NCBI RefSeq assembly: GCF_014193375.1
Contig: NZ_JACHZF010000009.1
Location: 101,618-165,617, forward strand
Source: Halomonas campaniensis
GTDB taxonomy: Bacteria > Pseudomonadota > Gammaproteobacteria > Pseudomonadales > Halomonadaceae
Reading direction: 5' to 3'
DNA: 64,000 nt
The notes beneath the pieces are model-generated. The model had not been told where the DNA came from, made no database searches, and saw only the letters and a list, made by a program, of their open reading frames with translations. A program made the position numbers and the translations under genes. Positions 1 to 11,137 of this stretch are shown piece after piece (positions within the stretch are counted from its first letter, which is position 1; each line of letters opens with the position of its first letter).

Positions 1-2
1 AC

Positions 3-44
3 CGCGTGGCCTATCCGGGGCTCTCGGCCATCAAGGGCCAGTAA
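3..44 (+). CDS. 3' end of an upstream gene, cut by the window edge (possibly rpoS)
   Basis: An open frame enters from the left edge and ends with the codons for RVAYPGLSAIKGQ and a TAA at 42-44. A terminator follows at 127-157. Thirteen residues are too few to identify the protein. In Pseudomonas the order is rpoS, rsmZ, fdxA, mutS, cinA, recA, recX, which matches what follows here, so rpoS is the synteny-based guess. The residues themselves do not confirm it. Confidence 0.35.
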   Translation, partial: RVAYPGLSAIKGQ

Positions 45-74
45 GCGAACACTGTTGTCTTTCGCGGGAACCCT

Positions 75-92
75 TGTAGGAAATTGCTGACA
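75..92 (+). promoter_or_regulatory. GacA-type upstream activating sequence
   Basis: TGTAGG-AAATTG-CTGACA matches the 18-bp GacA box TGTAAG-N6-CTTACA at all but two defined positions. It lies about 190 bp upstream of the first GGA motifs of the small RNA at 270-447, the spacing known for rsmY/rsmZ promoters in Pseudomonas. The stretch between box and promoter (about 150-195) is strikingly A+T rich against a GC-rich background, as expected for a DNA-bending (IHF) or H-NS/MvaT-type site. The match and spacing are seen; GacA binding is inferred. Confidence 0.7.
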
Positions 93-126
93 TCTGGCCG
101 ACGATATTGGCTCGTGTCAGCCGAGA

Positions 127-157
127 AGACCGATGCTTATGGCGTCGGTCTTTTTTT
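127..157 (+). terminator. Intrinsic terminator of the upstream gene
   Basis: A 10-bp stem (AGACCGATGC paired with GCGTCGGTCT, one G-U pair) with a 5-nt loop is followed by seven T. It insulates the small-RNA promoter from the gene ending at 44, and it lies between the GacA box and the small RNA. Confidence 0.85.
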
Positions 158-241
158 ATATCATTGTTTTTAAAGTGTTTTATTTTATTTCTTCCATGCG
201 ACCTGAAGGGGCGACTGACGACGACTCGCCGCGTGGCGCGC

Positions 242-269
242 TTGTGTTGCAATGCAGCTCTGCCACAAT
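242..269 (+). promoter_or_regulatory. Candidate sigma-70 promoter of the CsrB/RsmZ-like RNA
   Basis: TTGTGT, a 16-nt spacer and CACAAT. Both boxes are weak, as is usual for promoters that depend on an activator. It would start RNA near 276, about 190 nt after the centre of the GacA box. The exact start site is inferred. Confidence 0.45.
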
Positions 270-447
270 GGACTCGGGACAAGGAGGTGCAGCGATGGAC
301 CTCCGGCAGGATGCAACGGGATGCTTGAAGTGATGCGTCCGGTGCGGCAGGAGGCCGCTTCCGGGCAGGGAAGACATCACGGGAGTCGGGCGGAAGGATC
401 CGCTCAAGGAATGGCTGGGAGCGGGCGGCCTGCGGGCCGCCTTTTTT
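270..447 (+). ncRNA. CsrB/RsmZ-family CsrA-sequestering small RNA
   Basis: Thirteen GGA motifs occur between 270 and 420 (at 270, 277, 283, 297, 309, 319, 350, 369, 382, 392, 396, 408 and 418). Several are displayed in loops. GCGGC/GCCGC at 344-358 closes an AGGAG loop, GCGGA/TCCGC at 390-403 closes an AGGA loop, and GGAGGT/ACCTCC at 283-304 closes a larger loop. The RNA ends at a GC hairpin plus T6 (424-447) and has no coding frame. This is the architecture of CsrB/RsmY/RsmZ RNAs, which bind many CsrA/RsmA dimers and relieve translational repression. The position next to fdxA matches rsmZ of Pseudomonas, and the target csrA lies at 10342. Identification rests on motif density, structure, GacA box and synteny. 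The 5' end is uncertain by about 10 nt. Confidence 0.9.
424..447 (+). terminator. Terminator of the CsrB/RsmZ-like RNA
   Basis: GGCGGCC (424-430) and GGCCGCC (435-441) form a 7-bp GC stem with a 4-nt loop, followed directly by six T. Confidence 0.9.
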
Positions 448-478
448 GACCCGGTGTTCTCCTTCTTCGCACGGTCAG

Positions 479-522
479 AAACGACAGCGCCGAATGTCTC
501 TCGACATTCGGCGCTGTCGTTT
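479..522 (-). terminator. fdxA terminator, long perfect inverted repeat
   Basis: A 19-bp perfect inverted repeat (479-497 and 504-522) with a 6-nt loop lies 20 bp beyond the fdxA stop. On the minus strand the stem ends in TTT. It separates fdxA from the convergent small RNA. Confidence 0.8.
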
Positions 523-541
523 GCCCGTGGGTGAAGTCGCT

Positions 542-865
542 TCAGCGCTCGAGCTGTTCCAGCTTGCCCGGCTTGCCATCCCACTCCTCGGCGTCGGGCA
601 GCGGATCCTTCTTCTCGCTGATATTGGGCCACACCTCGGCGAGCTCCGCGTTGATCTCGATGAAGGGCTCCTGGCCCTCGGGCAGCTCGTCCTCCGAGAA
701 GATCGCCTCGGCGGGGCACTCCGGCTCGCAGAGGGCGCAGTCGATGCACTCGTCGGGGTGGATGACCAGGAAGTTGGGGCCCTCGTAGAAGCAGTCCACC
801 GGGCAGACCTCGACACAGTCGGTGTACTTGCACTTGATGCAGTTCTCGGTGACGACGAACGTCAT
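542..865 (-). CDS. fdxA: Ferredoxin FdxA (7Fe-8S, Azotobacter FdI type)
   Basis: A 107-residue electron-transfer protein. By family pattern C9, C17 and C50 would hold the [3Fe-4S] cluster and C21, C40, C43 and C46 the [4Fe-4S] cluster, with the typical CxxCxxxxCxxxCP and CxxCxxCxxxCP arrangements. The acidic C-terminal half and total length match bacterial FdI/FdxA. The ATG at 865 is preceded by GGGAG at suitable distance. The gene is monocistronic, with a candidate promoter at 924-951 and its own terminator at 479-522. The redox partner cannot be told from sequence. Confidence 0.95.
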   Translation of the reverse strand: MTFVVTENCIKCKYTDCVEVCPVDCFYEGPNFLVIHPDECIDCALCEPECPAEAIFSEDELPEGQEPFIEINAELAEVWPNISEKKDPLPDAEEWDGKPGKLEQLER

Positions 866-923
866 GCCACTCTCCCTTCCTCGGGCCGGCGTCGCTCGGC
901 CACTGTGGATAGTTGATGAAACG

Positions 924-951
924 GTTATAAAAGCCGAGTTTCTTATGCTAA
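924..951 (-). promoter_or_regulatory. Candidate fdxA promoter
   Basis: On the minus strand TTAGCA, 16 nt, TATAAC (4/6 and 5/6 matches to sigma-70 boxes), about 60 nt before the fdxA start codon. Confidence 0.5.
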
Positions 952-1020
952 GGCGGCGGTGAATCAGACCATTCTAGTCGTGGCCCCATGGCCCCGCAAG
1001 CGGTGCTGGGCTCCGTCTCG

Positions 1021-1112
1021 GCGCTGATCCGTCGGCAGGCCTGCGAGGAGGCGCTGTGGACCCATCCCTGGGCGCTACCGATGCCATCCCTGGCATAGTA
1101 CCTCCTCTTCAG
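1021..1112. repeat. Dispersed intergenic repeat, short copy
   Basis: This sequence between mutS and fdxA resembles 38965-39137. A 41-bp core (1045-1085) matches the other copy at 37 positions, including the shared run TCCCTGGGCGCTACCGA. The tail (about 1086-1109) matches the end of the other copy. About 80 bp present in the longer copy, including its hairpin, are missing here. No coding frame is evident. Confidence 0.75.
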
Positions 1113-1144
1113 CCTGCCCCCGGAGCGCCTCGTGATACGCCTAA

Positions 1145-3718
1145 CTATAAGGATTCCCGCCAGCGGTAGAGCAGCGCCAGGGCCTGGCGCGGGGTCAGGT
1201 CGTCCAGGGCCAGGCCGCCGAGCTCCTCCACCAGCGGGTGGGGAGCGCTGGCGAAGAGGTCGCTCTGCAGCGGTGCCGGGGCGGCGCCCGAGGCCGGTCG
1301 GCTGCCCTGGTCGATCTCCTGCTGCTCCAGCTGGGCGAGTTTCTCCCGGGCCCGGGCGATCACCCCCTGGGGCACGCCGGCCAGCTGCGCCACCTGCAGG
1401 CCATAGCTCTGGCTGGCCGGGCCTTCTTCCACCCGGTGCATGAAGACGATGCCGTCGCGGTGCTCGGCGGCCGTCAGGTGCACGTTGGCCACCCCCTCGG
1501 CCTGTTCGGCCAGGGCGGTCATCTCGAAGTAGTGGGTGGCGAACAGCGTGAAGGCACGGCTACGGGTCAGGTGCTCGGCGCTGGCCCAGGCCAGCGAGAG
1601 GCCGTCGAAGGTGCTGGTGCCGCGGCCGATCTCGTCCATCAGCACCAGGCTGTGGTCGGTGGCGTTGTGCAGGATGTTGGCGGTCTCGGTCATCTCCACC
1701 ATGAAGGTGGAGCGCCCGCCGGCCAGGTCGTCCGAGGAGCCGATGCGGGTGAAGATGCGGTCCACCGGCCCGATCTCGGCCTCGTCCGCCGGCACGAAGC
1801 AGCCGGTGTGGGCGAGCAGGGTGATCAGTGCCGCCTGGCGCATGTAGGTGGACTTGCCGCCCATGTTGGGGCCGGTGATCACCAGCATGCGCCGCTCATC
1901 GCCCATGACCAGGTCGTTGGGCACGAAGGGAGCATCGGAGACCCGCTCCACCACCGGATGACGGCCGCCGCGGATGGCGATGCCCGGCGCCTCGGCCAGC
2001 CGCGGACGCACGAAGTCCAGGGCCTGGGCGCGCTCGGCGAAGGCGCACAGCACGTCCAGCGCCGCCAGCGCCCGGCCGGTGGCCTGCAGCGCCGGAAGCT
2101 CGGCATTCAGGGTGTCGAGCAGCCCGTCGTAGAGCAGCTTCTCCCGGGCGAGGGCTCGCGACCTGGCGGACAGCGCCTTGTCCTCGAACTCCTTGAGTTC
2201 GGGAATGATGAAGCGTTCGGCGTTCTTCAGGGTCTGGCGGCGGACGTAGTCCACCGGTGCGTCCCGTGCCTGGGCGCGGGGGATCTCGATGTAGTAGCCG
2301 TGGACCCGGTTGTAGCCCACCTTCAGGCCGGGCAGGCCGGTGCGCTCGCGCTCCCGGGCCTCCAGCTTCACCAGGTAGTCGCCGGCGTGCTCGGCGAGCC
2401 CGCGGTGCTCGTCCAGCTCGGCGTCGAATCCCTCGGCGATCACGCCGCCGTCGCGGATCACCACCGGCGGGTTCTCCACCAGGGCGCGGGTCAGGGTATC
2501 CGCGAGTGCCGGATAGGGGCGGACATGGCGGCGCAGCTCGTCCAGCGTCGTCCCTGCGGGGTAGGGGGCGATCGCGGCCTCGAGCTCGGGCAGGGCATTG
2601 AAGGCATCGCGCAGCCGGGCCAGGTCCCGCGGACGGGCGCTGTAGAGGGCCACCCGGGCCAGGATGCGCTCCACGTCGCCGATCGCCTTGAGCGCGTCGC
2701 GCAGTGCCGCGAAACCCTCGTCCTCCAGCAGCAGGGCCACGGCGGCCTGACGGGCCCCGACCTGCTCGCGGTCGCGCAGCGGCCGGTTGAGCCAGCGCTT
2801 GAGCAGCCGCGAGCCCATGGCCGTCGCGGTGGTGTCGAGGACGCTGGCCAGGGTGTTGTCCCCCGTGCCGCCGAGGTTGACGTCGATCTCCAGGTTGCGG
2901 CGGCTGGCGGCGTCGATCACCACGGCGTCGTCGCGGCTCTCCACGCCGATGGCGGTGACATGGGGCAGCCGCGAGCGCTGGGTGTCCCGGGCGTACTCGA
3001 CCAGCACCCCGGCGGCGGTGATGGCGACGGTGAGGTGGGCGCAGCCGAAGCCGCGCAGGTCCTGGACCTCGAACTGGTCGCACAGCAGGCGCGTGGCGGT
3101 TTCCAGATCGAACAGCCAGTCGCTCTGGCGGCGCAGTCCGCGCCGGCCCTCCAGGGGGGCCGGCAGGGCCAGGCTCTCGGGGACCAGCAGCTCGGCGGGG
3201 TCGAGGCGCTGGAGCTCGGCGAGCATCTCGCTCTCGCCCTCGACCTCGAGCACGCTGAAGCGGCCGCTGGAGAGCTCCAGCCAGGCCAGTCCCCAGCGCT
3301 CCGCGGTCGGGTGGATCGCCACCAGCAGGTTGTCGCGCCGGGCATCGAGCAGCGCCTCGTCATAGAGGGTGCCCGGGGTGACGATGCGCACCACGCGCCG
3401 CTCCACCGGCCCCTTGCTGGTGGCCGGGTCGCCGATCTGCTCGCAGATCGCCACCGACTCGCCGGCGGCCACCAGGCGCGCCAGGTACCCCTCGGCGCTG
3501 TGATAGGGCACGCCGGCCATGGGAATCGGCTTGCCGGCGGACTGGCCGCGCTGGGTCAGGGTGATGTCGAGCAGCGCCGCGGCGCGCCTGGCATCGTCGA
3601 AGAACAGCTCGTAGAAGTCGCCCATGCGATAGAAGAGCAGCACCTCGGGGTGCTCGCGCTTGATCGTCAGGTACTGGGCCATCATCGGCGTGTGTTGGGG
3701 GCTGGCGGCCTGTGACAT
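1145..3718 (-). CDS. mutS: DNA mismatch repair protein MutS
   Basis: An 857-residue mismatch-recognition ATPase. The N-terminal GDFYELF motif carries the Phe-x-Glu (F35, E37) that wedges into mismatched base pairs. The connector, lever and clamp regions follow. The C-terminal ABC ATPase has Walker [10 protein letters not shown] near residue 619 and Walker [13 protein letters not shown] near 694, and a short tetramerisation tail ends the protein. Length matches E. coli MutS (853). The start at 3718 has AGGA six bases upstream. It is divergent from cinA, with about 105 bp between start codons, and mutL is not in the window. Confidence 0.98.
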   Translation of the reverse strand: MSQAASPQHTPMMAQYLTIKREHPEVLLFYRMGDFYELFFDDARRAAALLDITLTQRGQSAGKPIPMAGVPYHSAEGYLARLVAAGESVAICEQIGDPATSKGPVERRVVRIVTPGTLYDEALLDARRDNLLVAIHPTAERWGLAWLELSSGRFSVLEVEGESEMLAELQRLDPAELLVPESLALPAPLEGRRGLRRQSDWLFDLETATRLLCDQFEVQDLRGFGCAHLTVAITAAGVLVEYARDTQRSRLPHVTAIGVESRDDAVVIDAASRRNLEIDVNLGGTGDNTLASVLDTTATAMGSRLLKRWLNRPLRDREQVGARQAAVALLLEDEGFAALRDALKAIGDVERILARVALYSARPRDLARLRDAFNALPELEAAIAPYPAGTTLDELRRHVRPYPALADTLTRALVENPPVVIRDGGVIAEGFDAELDEHRGLAEHAGDYLVKLEARERERTGLPGLKVGYNRVHGYYIEIPRAQARDAPVDYVRRQTLKNAERFIIPELKEFEDKALSARSRALAREKLLYDGLLDTLNAELPALQATGRALAALDVLCAFAERAQALDFVRPRLAEAPGIAIRGGRHPVVERVSDAPFVPNDLVMGDERRMLVITGPNMGGKSTYMRQAALITLLAHTGCFVPADEAEIGPVDRIFTRIGSSDDLAGGRSTFMVEMTETANILHNATDHSLVLMDEIGRGTSTFDGLSLAWASAEHLTRSRAFTLFATHYFEMTALAEQAEGVANVHLTAAEHRDGIVFMHRVEEGPASQSYGLQVAQLAGVPQGVIARAREKLAQLEQQEIDQGSRPASGAAPAPLQSDLFASAPHPLVEELGGLALDDLTPRQALALLYRWRESL

Positions 3719-3824
3719 CGGGGATCCTGTTGGGGCTCTGCACTCGCTGGCAAAAGCCAGTATTCTAGCGTCCAGGCAGCGGCTCCGTCAGGAGCGATTG
3801 CAGATGACTCAGGAGGTCTTGCCC

Positions 3825-4337
3825 ATGCCCCATTCCCCCGCCAGCCTTGCCAACCTCGACCTGGCCACCCTGGCCGAGCGCCTGGGACGCCGCTGCCGCG
3901 AGCAGGGCGTGACGATCACCTGCGCCGAATCCTGCACCGGCGGCGGGGTGGCCAGCGCCATCACCGCGGTGGCCGGCAGCTCCGACTACTTCGAGACCGG
4001 CTATGTCACCTACTCCGACGCCGCCAAGCGCCGCCTGCTGGGCGTGCCCGAGGCGCTGCTCGAGGCCCATGGCGCGGTGAGTCGCGAGGTCGTCGAGGCC
4101 ATGGTGGCCGGCGCCTGCCGCGACAGCGGTGCCGGGCTCGGCGTGGCCATCAGCGGCGTGGCCGGCCCGGGCGGCGGCAGTGCCGAGAAGCCGGTCGGCA
4201 CCGTGTGGCTCGCCTGGGGCGATGCCGAGGGCCAGCAGGCGGAGCGCCACCGCTATCCGGGGGACCGCCGCGCCGTGCGCGAGCAGGCGGTGCGCGAGGC
4301 CCTGGTGGGGCTGCTGCGCCGGCTCGAGGCGCACTGA
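3825..4337 (+). CDS. pncC: CinA C-terminal domain protein, nicotinamide-nucleotide amidase PncC
   Basis: A 170-residue protein corresponding to the CinA C-terminal (deamidase) domain only, with the family motifs CAESCTGG near residues 29-36, YVTYSD, and SGVAGPGGG. PncC hydrolyses nicotinamide mononucleotide to nicotinic acid mononucleotide in NAD salvage. The start at 3825 is chosen because a perfect AGGAGG sits eight bases upstream. An in-frame ATG at 3804 is less well placed. The gene is followed by recA, as in Pseudomonas, but the recA LexA promoter lies between, so the two need not be cotranscribed. Confidence 0.93.
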   Translation: MPHSPASLANLDLATLAERLGRRCREQGVTITCAESCTGGGVASAITAVAGSSDYFETGYVTYSDAAKRRLLGVPEALLEAHGAVSREVVEAMVAGACRDSGAGLGVAISGVAGPGGGSAEKPVGTVWLAWGDAEGQQAERHRYPGDRRAVREQAVREALVGLLRRLEAH

Positions 4338-4340
4338 CCC

Positions 4341-4350
4341 GGGGGGGGGG
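4341..4350. repeat. Homopolymeric tract of ten G
   Basis: Ten consecutive G lie directly after the cinA stop region, upstream of the recA promoter. Tracts of this length can vary by slipped-strand mispairing. It lies outside coding sequence, so a length change could alter only promoter context. Confidence 0.9.
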
Positions 4351-4403
4351 CGGTGACTTTCCTCTCTTCTCCCTAGGCGAGCGCGATTTTTTTCGCCATA
4401 CTA

Positions 4404-4419
4404 CTGTGCAGTCATACAG
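4404..4419 (+). promoter_or_regulatory. LexA (SOS) box of recA
   Basis: CTGTGCAGTCATACAG has both perfect CTGT/ACAG half-sites with 8-bp spacing. It lies 39 bp before the recA start codon, where LexA represses recA in most gammaproteobacteria. Confidence 0.92.
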
Positions 4420-4457
4420 TACATAGACACCCCAACGACCTGATCAGGAGGCCCGTG

Positions 4458-5519
<1,062 letters not shown>

Positions 5520-5522
5520 GCC

Positions 5523-6026
5523 ATGTTCGACAGGGTCGCCAACCACGATGCCACGCCGCGGGATGACGCCATTCGCCTGCTGGCCCGGCGCGAGTACTCC
5601 CGCGCCGAGCTGGCCGCCCGGCTCGCGGCAAGGGGGCACGAGGCGGCGGCCATCGCCGAGTGCCTCGATGCCCTGGCCGACCAGGGCCTGCAGTCCGACG
5701 CCCGCTTCGCCGAGGGCTTCCTGCGCTCGCGCCTCCTGCGCGGCCAGGGGCCGCTGAAGATCCGTGCCGAGCTCGAGCGGCGCGGCATCGACCGCGAGCT
5801 CATCCGCGCCGCCCTCGACGAGGCCGCCGCGGCGCCCGAGGCGGCGGGCGAGGCCGACTGGCACGCCCTGGCCTGTGAGACCCTCGCCCGGCGCTTCTCC
5901 GGCCCCGGCGACACCCCCCGCGAGCGCGCCCGCCGCGAGCGCTTCCTGGCCGGTCGCGGCTTCGACTTCGAGCAGGTGCGCCACGCCCTGGATCACGCCT
6001 GGGACTCGGCGCCGGATCTCGGCTAG
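5523..6026 (+). CDS. recX: Regulatory protein RecX
   Basis: A 167-residue small helical protein with the tandem three-helix repeats of RecX (first repeat AIRLLARREYSRAELAARL). RecX binds and destabilises RecA filaments, limiting recombination and SOS. It starts 4 bp after recA with no promoter between, so it is cotranscribed and probably made at a low level by read-through, as in E. coli. Length is normal. The N-terminal ten residues are variable in the family. Confidence 0.93.
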   Translation: MFDRVANHDATPRDDAIRLLARREYSRAELAARLAARGHEAAAIAECLDALADQGLQSDARFAEGFLRSRLLRGQGPLKIRAELERRGIDRELIRAALDEAAAAPEAAGEADWHALACETLARRFSGPGDTPRERARRERFLAGRGFDFEQVRHALDHAWDSAPDLG

Positions 6027-6084
6027 TTGCACGATCCGCCCCGTTCTTGCGGGTGTTGCCTCTTCAGTCCCTTGACAGCTGCGC

Positions 6085-6137
6085 TATAATGGGTCCCTTT
6101 GCGGACGCCCCGGGTGGCCTCGTTGCGACGGCCACCC
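6085..6137 (+). promoter_or_regulatory. alaS leader: perfect -10 box and leader hairpin
   Basis: A perfect TATAAT (6085-6090) is preceded by a perfect TTGACA (6072-6077), but only 7 bp separate them, so they cannot act as one standard promoter. Downstream, GGGTGGCC (6112-6119) and GGCCACCC (6130-6137) form an 8-bp perfect hairpin in the leader, 22 nt before alaS. In E. coli AlaRS represses its own gene at a palindrome near the start site. A similar role here is only a possibility. Confidence 0.45.
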
Positions 6138-6159
6138 CGCCCATCGCCACGGATACCCC

Positions 6160-8772
<2,613 letters not shown>

Positions 8773-8781
8773 GAGATGTTG

Positions 8782-8812
8782 CAGGGCCGGTCGCCGCAGG
8801 GCGCCGGCCCTG
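8782..8812 (+). terminator. Hairpin after alaS
   Basis: A 9-bp GC stem, CAGGGCCGG/CCGGCCCTG, with a 13-nt loop that can pair further. Only a weak T run follows, so termination may be partial and lysC may receive read-through. Confidence 0.6.
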
Positions 8813-8877
8813 TTCGTAGAGAGTCACCTTTCACTCATCCGGGCGCACGCGCCCGACTCACGAGGGAAAAATCGCAG

Positions 8878-10128
8878 ATGGCACTATACGTACAGAAATT
8901 CGGCGGCACCTCGGTGGGCTCCGTGGAGCGCATCAAGGCCGTGGCCGAGAAGGTCAAGGGCTTCCGCGACAACGGCCACCAGGTCGTGGTCGTGGTCTCC
9001 GCCATGAGCGGCGAGACCAACCGCCTGATCGGCATGGCCAACGAGATCAACGACGAGCCGACGCCGCGGGAGATGGACATGCTGGTCTCTACCGGCGAGC
9101 AGGTCACCATCTCGCTGCTGGCCATGGCCCTGCACAAGCTCGGCGTGCCGGCTACCTCCTATACCGGTTCCCAGGTGGGCATCCTCACCGACAGCGCCCA
9201 CACCAAGGCGCGTATCCAGCGTATCGAGACCGACGAGATGCGCGAGGACCTGGACGAGGGCAAGGTGGTGGTGGTGGCCGGCTTCCAGGGGGTGGATGAG
9301 GAGGGCAACATCACCACCCTCGGCCGTGGCGGTTCCGATACCACCGGCGTGGCCCTGGCCGCGGCCCTGGGCGCCGACGAGTGCCAGATCTACACCGATG
9401 TGGATGGCGTCTACACCACCGACCCCCGCGTCTGCTCCAAGGCCCAGCGCCTCGACACCATCACCGTCGAGGAGATGCTGGAGCTGGCGAGCCTGGGCTC
9501 CAAGGTCCTGCAGATTCGCGCCGTCGAATTTGCCGGCAAGTACAATGTCGCGCTGCGCGTGCTGTCCAGCTTCGAGGATGGCCCCGGCACCCTGATCGTT
9601 GCAGACTCCGACCAAGACGAGGACTCCATGGAAGAACCGCTGATCTCCGGCATCGCCTTCACCGCCAACGAAGCCAAGCTGACCCTGCTCAACACCCCCG
9701 ACGTGCCGGGCGTGGCCTCGCGCATCCTCGGGCCGATCGCCGATGCCAACATCGAGATCGACATGATCGTCCAGAACGTGGCGCCGGCCGGTGACTACAC
9801 CGACTTCACCTTCACCGTCGCCAAGGGCGACTACAAGCAGACCATGAAGATCCTCCAGGAGCAGGTGATTCCCGACCTGGGCGGCGGCGAACTGCGTGGC
9901 GACGACAACATCGCCAAGGTCTCCCTGGTGGGGGTGGGCATGCGTTCCCATGCCGGGGTCGCCTCGAAGTTCTTCCGCGTGCTGGCCGACGAGAACATCA
10001 ACATCCGCATGGTCTCCACCTCCGAGATCAAGATCTCCGTGGTGATCGACGAGAAGCACATGGAGCTGGCGGTCAAGGCGCTGCACAAGGCCTTCGGCCT
10101 CGACAAGAGCGATATCGAAAGCGAATAA
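8878..10128 (+). CDS. lysC: Aspartate kinase LysC (class II type)
   Basis: A 416-residue kinase that phosphorylates aspartate, the first step to lysine, threonine, methionine and (in halophiles) ectoine. The N-terminal amino-acid-kinase fold begins [14 protein letters not shown] and includes [16 protein letters not shown]. Two C-terminal ACT domains (from about residue 266) provide feedback control. The start ATG at 8878 gives the conserved N-terminus; upstream in-frame sequence has no family similarity. An internal start for a separate beta subunit, as in some relatives, is possible at the ATG near 9628. The order alaS-lysC-csrA is conserved in Pseudomonas and its relatives. Confidence 0.96.
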   Translation: MALYVQKFGGTSVGSVERIKAVAEKVKGFRDNGHQVVVVVSAMSGETNRLIGMANEINDEPTPREMDMLVSTGEQVTISLLAMALHKLGVPATSYTGSQVGILTDSAHTKARIQRIETDEMREDLDEGKVVVVAGFQGVDEEGNITTLGRGGSDTTGVALAAALGADECQIYTDVDGVYTTDPRVCSKAQRLDTITVEEMLELASLGSKVLQIRAVEFAGKYNVALRVLSSFEDGPGTLIVADSDQDEDSMEEPLISGIAFTANEAKLTLLNTPDVPGVASRILGPIADANIEIDMIVQNVAPAGDYTDFTFTVAKGDYKQTMKILQEQVIPDLGGGELRGDDNIAKVSLVGVGMRSHAGVASKFFRVLADENINIRMVSTSEIKISVVIDEKHMELAVKALHKAFGLDKSDIESE

Positions 10129-10179
10129 GGCCTGCCCCGGGGCGCCGGCACCATCTACGCTGACAGGGAAACCCGTGAC

Positions 10180-10195
10180 GCGCCGTGCACGGCGC
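10180..10195. repeat. 16-bp perfect palindrome after lysC
   Basis: GCGCCGTGCACGGCGC reads identically on both strands and can form a hairpin between lysC and csrA. It has TTCCCTT after it, not a clean T run. It may be a weak terminator or part of the csrA leader. Confidence 0.5.
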
Positions 10196-10237
10196 TTCCC
10201 TTCTGCAGGGGCGCCGGTGTGTCATGGCTCCGATGCA

Positions 10238-10334
10238 TTGGTCACGGAGGACGTCATGCCACATAATGAGGCGGCGCGGTTCCATCGGCGTGTATCCCGT
10301 TGCCGGAAAGCCTTAGAACAAGCCTGAGAAGGAG
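10238..10334 (+). promoter_or_regulatory. csrA promoter and leader with GGA motifs
   Basis: A weak TTGGTC, 18 nt, CATAAT pair (10238-10267) could drive csrA separately from lysC. GGA triplets at 10246, 10249, 10305 and 10331 lie around or after it. The last overlaps the Shine-Dalgarno AAGGAG (10329-10334), the classic position for CsrA to repress its own translation. The motifs are seen; autoregulation is inferred from E. coli csrA. Confidence 0.45.
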
Positions 10335-10341
10335 ATCAGCC

Positions 10342-10539
10342 ATGCTCATCCTGACCCGCCGAGTCGGCGAGACCCTGATGATCGGAGATGACATCACCGT
10401 TACGGTCCTGGGTGTGAAGGGAAACCAGGTCCGTATCGGCGTCAACGCCCCCAAGGACGTCGCCGTGCATCGCGAGGAGATCTACCAGCGCATCCAGCGC
10501 GAGAAGGCCGAGGAGGGCAGCGGCGGCCAGGAAGGGTGA
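10342..10539 (+). CDS. csrA: Carbon storage regulator CsrA/RsmA
   Basis: A 65-residue RNA-binding homodimer that recognises GGA motifs, often in leader hairpins, and alters translation and mRNA stability. The start [15 protein letters not shown], strand beta-5 and the [10 protein letters not shown] segment with the RNA-contacting Arg are conserved. The C-terminal extension is short and Gly/Gln rich. The ATG at 10342 follows AAGGAG by seven bases. It lies between lysC and tRNA-Ser, as in Pseudomonas rsmA. The cognate sequestering RNA is at 270-447. Confidence 0.98.
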   Translation: MLILTRRVGETLMIGDDITVTVLGVKGNQVRIGVNAPKDVAVHREEIYQRIQREKAEEGSGGQEG

Positions 10540-10587
10540 ATGTCCTGCCGGCGCAACGGCCCTGCTGAAAAAAGACGCCGGGGTCGC

Positions 10588-10616
10588 TGGACAAAGGCCT
10601 TCAGAAACGGTAAGAT
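10588..10616 (+). promoter_or_regulatory. Promoter of the tRNA-Ser/tRNA-Arg operon
   Basis: TGGACA, 17 nt, TAAGAT (5/6 and 4/6 matches) followed by a GC-rich discriminator, typical of stringently controlled stable RNA. The predicted start is about 12 nt before tRNA-Ser. Confidence 0.7.
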
Positions 10617-10634
10617 ATGCGCCGTGTCGATGAG

Positions 10635-10729
<95 letters not shown>

Positions 10730-10748
10730 TTCGACGCATGAAGATCAA

Positions 10749-10825
10749 GCGCCCGTAGCTCAGCTGGATAGAGTACCTGACTACGAATCAGGTGGTCGGA
10801 GGTTCGAATCCTCCCGGGCGCGCCA
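10749..10825 (+). tRNA. tRNA-Arg (anticodon ACG), copy 1
   Basis: A 77-nt gene with encoded CCA. The acceptor GCGCCCG pairs with CGGGCGC, the anticodon loop is CTACGAA and the T-loop is GTTCGAATC. The wobble A is expected to be converted to inosine, reading CGU/CGC/CGA. Confidence 0.98.
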
Positions 10826-10875
10826 TCTTCCTCCAGGTTCCACGTGATGGCGATTCACGCTAACCCTCGCTCTAC

Positions 10876-10952
10876 GCGCCCGTAGCTCAGCTGGATAGAG
10901 TACCTGACTACGAATCAGGTGGTCGGAGGTTCGAATCCTCCCGGGCGCGCCA
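10876..10952 (+). tRNA. tRNA-Arg (anticodon ACG), copy 2
   Basis: Identical over all 77 nt to the copy at 10749, separated from it by 50 nt of unrelated spacer. Probably one polycistronic tRNA transcript from 10588 with the terminator at 10959. Confidence 0.98.
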
Positions 10953-10958
10953 GATTTC

Positions 10959-10995
10959 GACCCGTCCTCCTCGCGAGGGCGGGTCTTCTGCTTTC
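10959..10995 (+). terminator. tRNA operon terminator
   Basis: GACCCG/CGGGTC arms (10959-10964, 10980-10985) enclose a second self-complementary core CCTCGCGAGG and are followed by the T-rich TTCTGCTTT. Confidence 0.7.
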
Positions 10996-11073
10996 GGGCT
11001 CGAGCCGGGCCCACCCCTTTCTGCTAGCTGGATCGACGGCGTGCGAGCGCACGGGTCGATTCCGCGATCGTTT

Positions 11074-11112
11074 GAGGCGCCGTCACTTCCGTGACGTGCG
11101 CCTCTTTTTTTT
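11074..11112 (+). terminator. Strong intrinsic terminator between tRNAs and dusC
   Basis: GAGGCGC-CGTCAC pairs with GTGACG-(T)-GCGCCTC around a TTCC loop, and eight T follow. It lies convergent to dusC (stop at 11138) and ends the plus-strand tRNA transcript. Confidence 0.9.
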
Positions 11113-11137
11113 CTTCATCGTCTCCCAGCGCCCCGGC

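Noticed and set aside
6072..6090. TTGACA and TATAAT as one alaS promoter
   Set aside because: Only 7 bp separate the boxes; sigma-70 needs about 16-18 bp. Kept only as a -10 candidate.
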